Source of the DNA: Rhodococcus sp. 14-2470-1b | Lineage (GTDB): Bacteria; Actinomycetota; Actinomycetes; Mycobacteriales; Mycobacteriaceae | Assembly: GCF_002259415.1 (NCBI RefSeq) | Contig: NZ_NPFY01000026.1 | Location: forward strand, 62,001-126,000 | Direction: 5' to 3' | DNA: 64,000 bases | Shown here: positions 59,379 to 64,000 of the stretch, piece by piece | How positions within the stretch are numbered: the first letter of the stretch is position 1 | Layout: the number at the start of each line of letters is the position of its first letter | The notes under the pieces: generated by a model | Database searches by the model: none | Told to the model about the DNA's origin: nothing | Seen by the model: only the letters and a program-made list of their open reading frames with translations | Translations under genes and position numbers: made by a program

Positions 59379-60799
59379 CGGCTGGGGGCTGCCGGCGCGA
59401 ATCTCGGTAGGAACGCGGCGAGCGCGAGTGCGATCAGCGAGGCGCCGGCGGCAACGGCCATCGTCACCCGAAACCCCTGCTGCGACGGCAGTTCCGCCGA
59501 TCCGAGCGTGATCGTCATCTGCGCCAGGATGACGCCTGCCACGGCGCTCGCCGTCGATGTCCCGAGCGAACGCATCAGCGTGTTCAGGCTGTTGGCCGCG
59601 GCGGTCTCCGAGGGTGGGACCGCGCCCATGATGAGGGCGGGCATCGCGCCGTACGACAGACCGATGCCTGCGCCGATGATGCAGGAGATGGCAACGAGCT
59701 GCCACACAGCGCTCATCGTGACGACACCGAACAGATAGCCGACGGCCACGACGATCGCGCCGAGCATCAGCGTCGTCTTCGGGCCTCTTGTCGTGGTGAT
59801 CTTGGACGAGATCGGCGCGACCAGCATCATGACGATGCCGGAGGGGGCCATGACGAGACCGGTCACCAGCATCGAGCGGCCCAGTCCGAAGCCGGTTTCG
59901 ACGGGCAACTGAAGAACCTGCGGGAAGACCAGCGTCATGGCGAACATCGCGAAGCCGAACACCACGGATGCGAGGTTGGTCAACAGCACCTGCCTGCGAG
60001 CCGACACGCGGAGGTCCACCAGTGGCTGCTTCGTGCGCAGTTCCCACCATCCCCAGATACCGAGGGAGACGACGGCGACGGCCAACAGACCCAGTGTGGT
60101 GGAACTGCTCCACCCCCACGTCGCGCCCTTGGAGATGGACAGCAGCAGAGTCACGAGAGCGACGGACAAACTGGCCGCTCCGACCGCGTCGAACGTTCCG
60201 CCGGTCCGCACCTCGGACTCGGGCACGAGCGTCAGCACCAGGATCGCGACGATTACGCCGAGTGCGGCGGACACCCAGAACAGGAAATGCCAATCGGCGT
60301 ACTCCGCGATGAGCGCCGCCGCGGGAAGCCCCAGAGCGCCGCCGACACCGAGGGAAGCGCCCATCGTGGCTGTCGCGCCGGCGAGCTTCTCCCGTGGAAG
60401 AACGTCGCGCATGATGCTGATGCCGAGGGGGATGACACCGGCCGCCAGCCCTTGCAGCGCACGGCCGACGACGAGCGGAACCAGCGATTCGCTGAGCGCG
60501 CCGACGATCGACCCCGAGATCATCAGTACGAGGCTGGCCATCAACAGCAATCGCTTGCCGAACATGTCGCCGAGACGGCCCATGACCGGAACAGCGACGG
60601 CGCCCGCGAGAAGAGTGGCGGTGATGGCCCAGGCGGTGTTCGATGCCGATGCATCGAGCAGGGTCGGGAGCTGGGGGATCAGAGGAATGATGAGCGTCTG
60701 CATCAGTGAGACGACAATTCCGGTGAACGCAAGCACGGCAACGACGACGCCTGCTGGTGCCACCGTGGCGTTGTCGGGTGGTGGGGCAGTGGTCGACAT
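59339..60799 (-). CDS. MFS multidrug-type transporter (DHA2 branch)
   Basis: A 486-residue transporter with about 14 hydrophobic segments, as in the EmrB/DHA2 family of drug:H+ antiporters. GRLGDMFGKRLLL follows helix 2, and ALQGLAAGVIPLGISIMRD and GVGGALGLPAAALIAEYADW match motif C of exporters. ATG 60799 follows GGGAGG. It diverges from a TetR gene with a shared operator region, the usual repressor-pump pair. It probably exports a hydrophobic toxic compound. Confidence 0.88.
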   Translation of the reverse strand: MSTTAPPPDNATVAPAGVVVAVLAFTGIVVSLMQTLIIPLIPQLPTLLDASASNTAWAITATLLAGAVAVPVMGRLGDMFGKRLLLMASLVLMISGSIVGALSESLVPLVVGRALQGLAAGVIPLGISIMRDVLPREKLAGATATMGASLGVGGALGLPAAALIAEYADWHFLFWVSAALGVIVAILVLTLVPESEVRTGGTFDAVGAASLSVALVTLLLSISKGATWGWSSSTTLGLLAVAVVSLGIWGWWELRTKQPLVDLRVSARRQVLLTNLASVVFGFAMFAMTLVFPQVLQLPVETGFGLGRSMLVTGLVMAPSGIVMMLVAPISSKITTTRGPKTTLMLGAIVVAVGYLFGVVTMSAVWQLVAISCIIGAGIGLSYGAMPALIMGAVPPSETAAANSLNTLMRSLGTSTASAVAGVILAQMTITLGSAELPSQQGFRVTMAVAAGASLIALALAAFLPRFAPAAPSRQEYAPVKAATRP

Positions 60800-60823
60800 G
60801 GGTTCGAGCCTCCCGGCGTTAGT

Positions 60824-60862
60824 TTTAAAGCAAGTGACTGAATCAATTTAAAGCAACTGCTT
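60824..60862. promoter_or_regulatory. TetR operator region between MFS pump and repressor
   Basis: TTTAAAGCAAGTG (60824-60836) is repeated as TTTAAAGCAACTG (60847-60859) 23 bp on, and the second copy contains the inverted repeat AAGCA-AC-TGCTT at 60851-60862. The AT-rich patch also holds likely -10/-35 elements of the pump promoter. The divergent TetR protein is the probable binder. Confidence 0.7.
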
Positions 60863-60951
60863 GACGGGGGTCAAAGTGGCGTTGTTCACTGTGGTCGGTA
60901 TGTCCGATTGATGACGAATTCGACGGTGACGACTGTGGAAGGCTGGTCCAT

Positions 60952-61584
60952 ATGACGCGTGCAGACCGCAACCTCGATACGCGCGAGGCGCTGTTGGCCA
61001 CGGCCGAGAGGTTGTATGCGGAGGAAGGTATCCATCCGGTCTCGAACCGGCACGTGAGCGAGGCCGCAGGCCAGGGCAACAACGCCGCAGTCGCGTACCA
61101 CTTCGGGACGAAGACGGATCTGGTGCGAGCAATTCTGGAGAAACATTCGCGATCGATCGAAGAGATTCGATCACAGATGGTCGCGCGGGTGGAAGGATCG
61201 GATGATCTGCAGGATTGGGTTGCGTGCCTCATCAGGCCCTACGTCTCGCATCTCGACTCTCTCGGGTCGCCCAGTTGGTACGGGAGATTCAGCGTCCAAC
61301 TGATATCCGACCCGGTGCTGCGGTCCGTCGCCTACGCCCGTGCCGGCGAGTTGACAGCCCTGAAACCTACCCTCGCGGGTCTGGAGCGCTGCCTGCCCGA
61401 GTTGCCGGTGAGTGTCCGAAAGATTCGCGGAGACATGGCCCGCAACCTGATGATGCACACCTGCGCCGACAAGGAGATGGAGTTCGCCGAGAATCCGGAC
61501 GTCCCGCCCAACTGGACCGACTGCGGCACCGATATCATCGACGCGACGGTGGGGATCTGGCGGGCCCCGGTGTCTCGGTCGTGA
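60952..61584 (+). CDS. TetR-family repressor of the MFS pump
   Basis: A 210-residue TetR protein. HVSEAAGQGNNAAVAYHFGT followed by KTDLVRAILEKH is the HTH with the usual following helix. The C-terminal part (SWYGRFSVQLISDP) resembles TetR_C domains that bind hydrophobic ligands. GGAAGG precedes ATG 60952. It diverges from the transporter and two operator-like repeats lie between them, so it likely represses the pump and itself. Confidence 0.9.
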   Translation: MTRADRNLDTREALLATAERLYAEEGIHPVSNRHVSEAAGQGNNAAVAYHFGTKTDLVRAILEKHSRSIEEIRSQMVARVEGSDDLQDWVACLIRPYVSHLDSLGSPSWYGRFSVQLISDPVLRSVAYARAGELTALKPTLAGLERCLPELPVSVRKIRGDMARNLMMHTCADKEMEFAENPDVPPNWTDCGTDIIDATVGIWRAPVSRS

Positions 61585-61591
61585 TTCGAGG

Positions 61592-62317
61592 CTACTGACC
61601 GCCCGCGATGCGAATGGTCGTACCCGTCGCGTAGGACGCATCGTCCGACAGCAACCAGGACACGGCGCCCGCGATCTCGTCCGGGGTGCCCGCACGCTTC
61701 ATGGGCACCGACTCCGCGACCTTCGCCGGTCTGTTCGGATCGCGATGAAAATCGGTCCAGATGGTCCCGGGCGCGACGGCGTTGACGCGAATGTTTCTGT
61801 CCGCCAACTCCTTGGCCAACCCGACGGTGAGTGCCTCGACTCCCGCCTTCGATGCCGCGTAGTGGACGTACATTCCGGGGCTTCCGAGAGTTGCTGCGGC
61901 AGAGGAGATGTTGACGATCGAGCCACCGGAGTGCGTCATCGGCGCGATGGCGTACTTGATGCAGGCGAGAACACCGACAAGGTTGAGGTCGATGTCGGCC
62001 CTGATGTCGGAGAGATCGTTGTCCACGAGATCGCCCACGGCAGAGGCGGCCCCGGCATTGGTGACCACCCCGGTGAGCGTCCCGAACTCCGCAACCTCTC
62101 CGTACATCGCGATAACGGATTCCTCGTCGGTCGTGTCCACGCGGCACACCAACGCACGGCGTCCTGCGGCTTCGACGTCTGCGGCAACGGACTCGGCGGC
62201 TGCGCGGTCACGCACGTACGTGACGACGACGTCGTGGCCGTCGGCGGCCAACCGTCTGCACACCGCAGCCCCGATGCCACGGCTTCCTCCGGTGACGACG
62301 GTGGTGCGAGTGGTCAT
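61592..62317 (-). CDS. Short-chain dehydrogenase/reductase
   Basis: A 241-residue classical SDR of the FabG-like group. TGGSRGIG near 9-16 binds NAD(P), NAGAAS marks strand 4, and the catalytic residues are S in NISSAAATLG and Y-x3-K in YVHYAASKAG, with PGTIWTDF and GGQ at the end. Start ATG 62317 has no clear ribosome site; in-frame upstream codons are alternatives. It converges with the TetR gene and diverges from the PNPOx-like gene. Confidence 0.85.
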   Translation of the reverse strand: MTTRTTVVTGGSRGIGAAVCRRLAADGHDVVVTYVRDRAAAESVAADVEAAGRRALVCRVDTTDEESVIAMYGEVAEFGTLTGVVTNAGAASAVGDLVDNDLSDIRADIDLNLVGVLACIKYAIAPMTHSGGSIVNISSAAATLGSPGMYVHYAASKAGVEALTVGLAKELADRNIRVNAVAPGTIWTDFHRDPNRPAKVAESVPMKRAGTPDEIAGAVSWLLSDDASYATGTTIRIAGGQ

Positions 62318-62387
62318 GCACGTCACTGTGCCAGATGTGCCGAAAAGTCCGATGACTCGGTGCCCGGGCGTTGTTAGGCTTCCTCGC

Positions 62388-63029
62388 GTGGCATGGGACG
62401 AGATCACCGACACCGACGAGTTGACCGCACTGTTCGGCACACCGAGTTACCGGGCGGCCAACAAGGACCGTGATGCGCTGTTGCCGATCCACCTGGAGTG
62501 GCTGTCCATGTCTCCGTTCTGCCTCATCGGAACGGCCGACGACACCGGTAGATGCGATGTGTCGCCGAAGGGGGACCCGGCGGGGGCGCTGGTTCACGTG
62601 CTCGACGAGACCACACTCGCCATAGCCGAACGGCCGGGAAACAAGCGGATGGACGGCTACCACAACGTCCTGCTGAACCCGCACGTGGGAATCAACTTCT
62701 TCGTCCCCGGCCGCGGAGACACTCTGCGGATCAACGGCGGAGCGCGGTTGCTCAAGGATGCGCCGTTCTTCGACGACATGAAGGTCAAGGGGCATCGTCC
62801 GATCCTGTGTCTGCTCGTCGACGTCGAGCAGGTGTTCTTTCACTGCGCCAAGGCGTTCATGCGGTCACGGCTCTGGGAGCCGGACACCTGGAATCCGTCG
62901 GCGCTGCCGACGGTCGCTCGGATCACCAAGGCGGTCATGCCGGATTCGCCCGAAACGCTCGCCGAGTTGGAGCAGTATTACGGCCCGTCCTACGAGGAGC
63001 AGCTGTACCAGCGGCAACAGCCCCAGTAG
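62388..63029 (+). CDS. PNPOx-like FMN/F420-binding split-barrel protein
   Basis: A 213-residue protein of the pyridoxamine 5'-phosphate oxidase-like fold. SPFCLIGTADDTGRCDVSPK, LAIAERPGNKRMDGYHNVLL and LRINGGARLL are the flavin-binding strands. It belongs to the MSMEG_1061-type group, which binds FMN or F420 and reduces or detoxifies small molecules. GTG 62388 is chosen because a TAGGCT element (62375-62380) ends 7 bp before it and the family starts here. No ribosome site is seen, consistent with leaderless translation. Confidence 0.78.
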   Translation: MAWDEITDTDELTALFGTPSYRAANKDRDALLPIHLEWLSMSPFCLIGTADDTGRCDVSPKGDPAGALVHVLDETTLAIAERPGNKRMDGYHNVLLNPHVGINFFVPGRGDTLRINGGARLLKDAPFFDDMKVKGHRPILCLLVDVEQVFFHCAKAFMRSRLWEPDTWNPSALPTVARITKAVMPDSPETLAELEQYYGPSYEEQLYQRQQPQ

Positions 63030-63130
63030 CGAGTACGCGTCGACTCCCAGCGAATTCCAAGCGGCACTTGCCATCGTGTGACCACCCGATCGATCCCGGT
63101 CGTCACATCGATACGCAAGGAGTTGCCGTC

Positions 63131-63745
63131 ATGTCCACCATCCAGAACACGACCATCCGCCCCAGCATCCACGCAGGTGCCTCCGGCTCACCCAGAACGG
63201 TGCGCTCCGTGGGCATCACACTCGCCCTCGCCACCGCGGCGTGGGCAGTGGGCGTCGCCGTCGTCGGCGACCACCAAGGGTTCGGCTGGAAGTCCCTCGT
63301 CGGCGGCATCACGGCAATCGCGTTCCAGATCGCGATCATCAGGTTGTTGCTCTTGCAATACCGGACCGGAGCGATGGGTACCGGCAGGGTGGCCGCTGGC
63401 TTCCACGTCGCCCAGTTCGTGTTCATGACAGGCGCACTCGTGTCCTCCACCCTCGACATGTTCTGGCTGCTGCACGGCACCGCGGTGTGGATGGCATTCG
63501 ATCTGTTCTGGCCGTTGTCGATGTTCGCGATGGTGGGCATCGGAATCAGGGTTGCCATAGCAGGGCGATGGACCGGCGTCGTCCGCTGGTGGACGCTGTG
63601 GGCGCAGTCGTGGTTCGTTGCCACGATCCCGCTCGTGCTCGTCGTGCGCGATGCCGGTCAGGTCATGGGCTCGGTTCAGCTGCTGACCGGCTACGTGGTC
63701 CTGGGCATTCTGTTGGCGAGAAAAGCCACCGTCACACCCGCGTAG
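63131..63745 (+). CDS. Polytopic membrane protein, unknown function
   Basis: A 204-residue protein with five to six hydrophobic segments, including SVGITLALATAAWAVGVAVV, GGITAIAFQIAIIRLLLLQY and FVATIPLVLVVRDAGQ. The N-terminal 24 residues are polar. AAGGAG is well spaced before ATG 63131, so this start is reliable. I do not recognise the family; a DoxX/DUF-type membrane protein is possible. It precedes the BTAD regulator on the same strand. Confidence 0.7.
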   Translation: MSTIQNTTIRPSIHAGASGSPRTVRSVGITLALATAAWAVGVAVVGDHQGFGWKSLVGGITAIAFQIAIIRLLLLQYRTGAMGTGRVAAGFHVAQFVFMTGALVSSTLDMFWLLHGTAVWMAFDLFWPLSMFAMVGIGIRVAIAGRWTGVVRWWTLWAQSWFVATIPLVLVVRDAGQVMGSVQLLTGYVVLGILLARKATVTPA

Positions 63746-63793
63746 TTCCGGTGCCCGGCCTCGATTACGGGCGACGAATGGCGAATCGGCATT

Positions 63794-63799
63794 TATGAT
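63794..63799 (+). promoter_or_regulatory. -10 element of BTAD regulator
   Basis: TATGAT closely matches the -10 consensus and ends 6 bp before the GTG start, placing the transcription start at or next to the first codon. The -35 region (GCGACG near 63771) is weak. Confidence 0.6.
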
Positions 63800-63805
63800 C
63801 CTTCG

Positions 63806-64000
63806 GTGCCGATCCGACCGTCCCCGACCAGCGCCGGAGTCCAGGTGCGCGTGCTTGGGCCGCTGGAGGCTTCGCTCGACGGTGACCCAGTAGCGCTCGG
63901 GGGACCAGTTCCCCGAGCGCTCGTCGCACGTCTGGTCATCGCCGACGGTCGGATGGTCGGAGACGACACGCTCATCGACGATTTGTGGGGTGAGTCACCA
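63806..64000 (+). CDS. BTAD/SARP-type regulator or AfsR-like protein, N-terminal fragment
   Basis: The frame opens at GTG 63806 and runs 65 codons to the window edge. VRVLGPLEASLDGDPVALGG followed by RALVARLVIADGRMV and LIDDLWGE is the OmpR-like DNA-binding domain that begins BTAD/SARP regulators. These are often very large and coupled to ATPase domains, but only the start is here. TATGAT at 63794-63799 ends 6 bp before GTG, so the mRNA is probably leaderless. Confidence 0.85.
   Translation, partial: MPIRPSPTSAGVQVRVLGPLEASLDGDPVALGGPVPRALVARLVIADGRMVGDDTLIDDLWGESP

Noticed and set aside
1..64000. tRNA, rRNA, integrase, transposase and phage genes
   Set aside because: Reading both strands shows no cloverleaf with conserved TPsiC arm, no rRNA motifs and no DDE or integrase signatures; a tRNA could still be missed by eye.

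Overview
The window looks like chromosome of a high-GC mycolic-acid actinomycete, most likely Rhodococcus or a close Nocardiaceae relative. The support is the roughly 63-66% GC by eye, frequent GTG/TTG starts, several candidate leaderless starts, a DesA3-type desaturase paired with its reductase, ANTAR, MpaB/DUF2236 and BTAD proteins, and many TetR regulators. No rRNA, tRNA, CRISPR array, transposase or phage gene is visible. Gene density is very high with many 1-17 nt stop/start overlaps. Functions below come from reading motifs by eye; no database search was run.

Layout. 1-8760: a truncated TetR gene with a nested operator palindrome, an unrecognised protein, then a minus-strand catabolic cluster (MHS-type transporter, amidohydrolase, serine esterase, PucR regulator, FAD amine oxidase-like enzyme, Leu/Phe-type amino acid dehydrogenase). 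9040-16467: a secreted protein, then a TetR repressor facing a tightly coupled six-gene operon through two copies of a palindromic operator. The operon encodes an extradiol-type dioxygenase, an FAH-family hydrolase, an MhpA-like hydroxylase, a P450, a ferredoxin and a ferredoxin reductase, and ends in an internally deleted SDR pseudogene. 16476-25937: symporter, secreted lipase, GAF-ANTAR protein, CsbD/LEA-like membrane protein coupled to a BrkB protein, SDR, LLM flavin enzyme, PrsW protease coupled to a single-pass membrane protein, OsmC.

26003-31049: an SQR-like flavoprotein, a second BrkB-like membrane protein, a CDP-alcohol phosphotransferase, and a compact group of methyltransferase, CDGSH Fe-S protein and haem-oxygenase-like diiron protein. 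This group is the best candidate for an incompletely described system. 31258-37464: secreted protein, MpaB oxygenase with TetR, DsbA with a coupled small C-x4-C protein, small membrane proteins, CsbD with a CRP-type box, LacI regulator, sugar isomerase/epimerase. 37641-43593: PhyH dioxygenase behind a terminator-like hairpin, the desaturase/reductase pair, LLM enzyme, aldose epimerase. 43629-45610: an RsbQ-RsbP energy-stress module.

45616-59378: an exopolysaccharide or glycolipid locus with acyltransferase, three GT4 glycosyltransferases, Wzz-like protein, flippase, O-antigen ligase, priming glycosyltransferase, GAF protein and a secreted GH39/PslG-like hydrolase. 59339-64000: an MFS/TetR divergent pair with operator, SDR, PNPOx-like protein, membrane protein and the start of a BTAD regulator.
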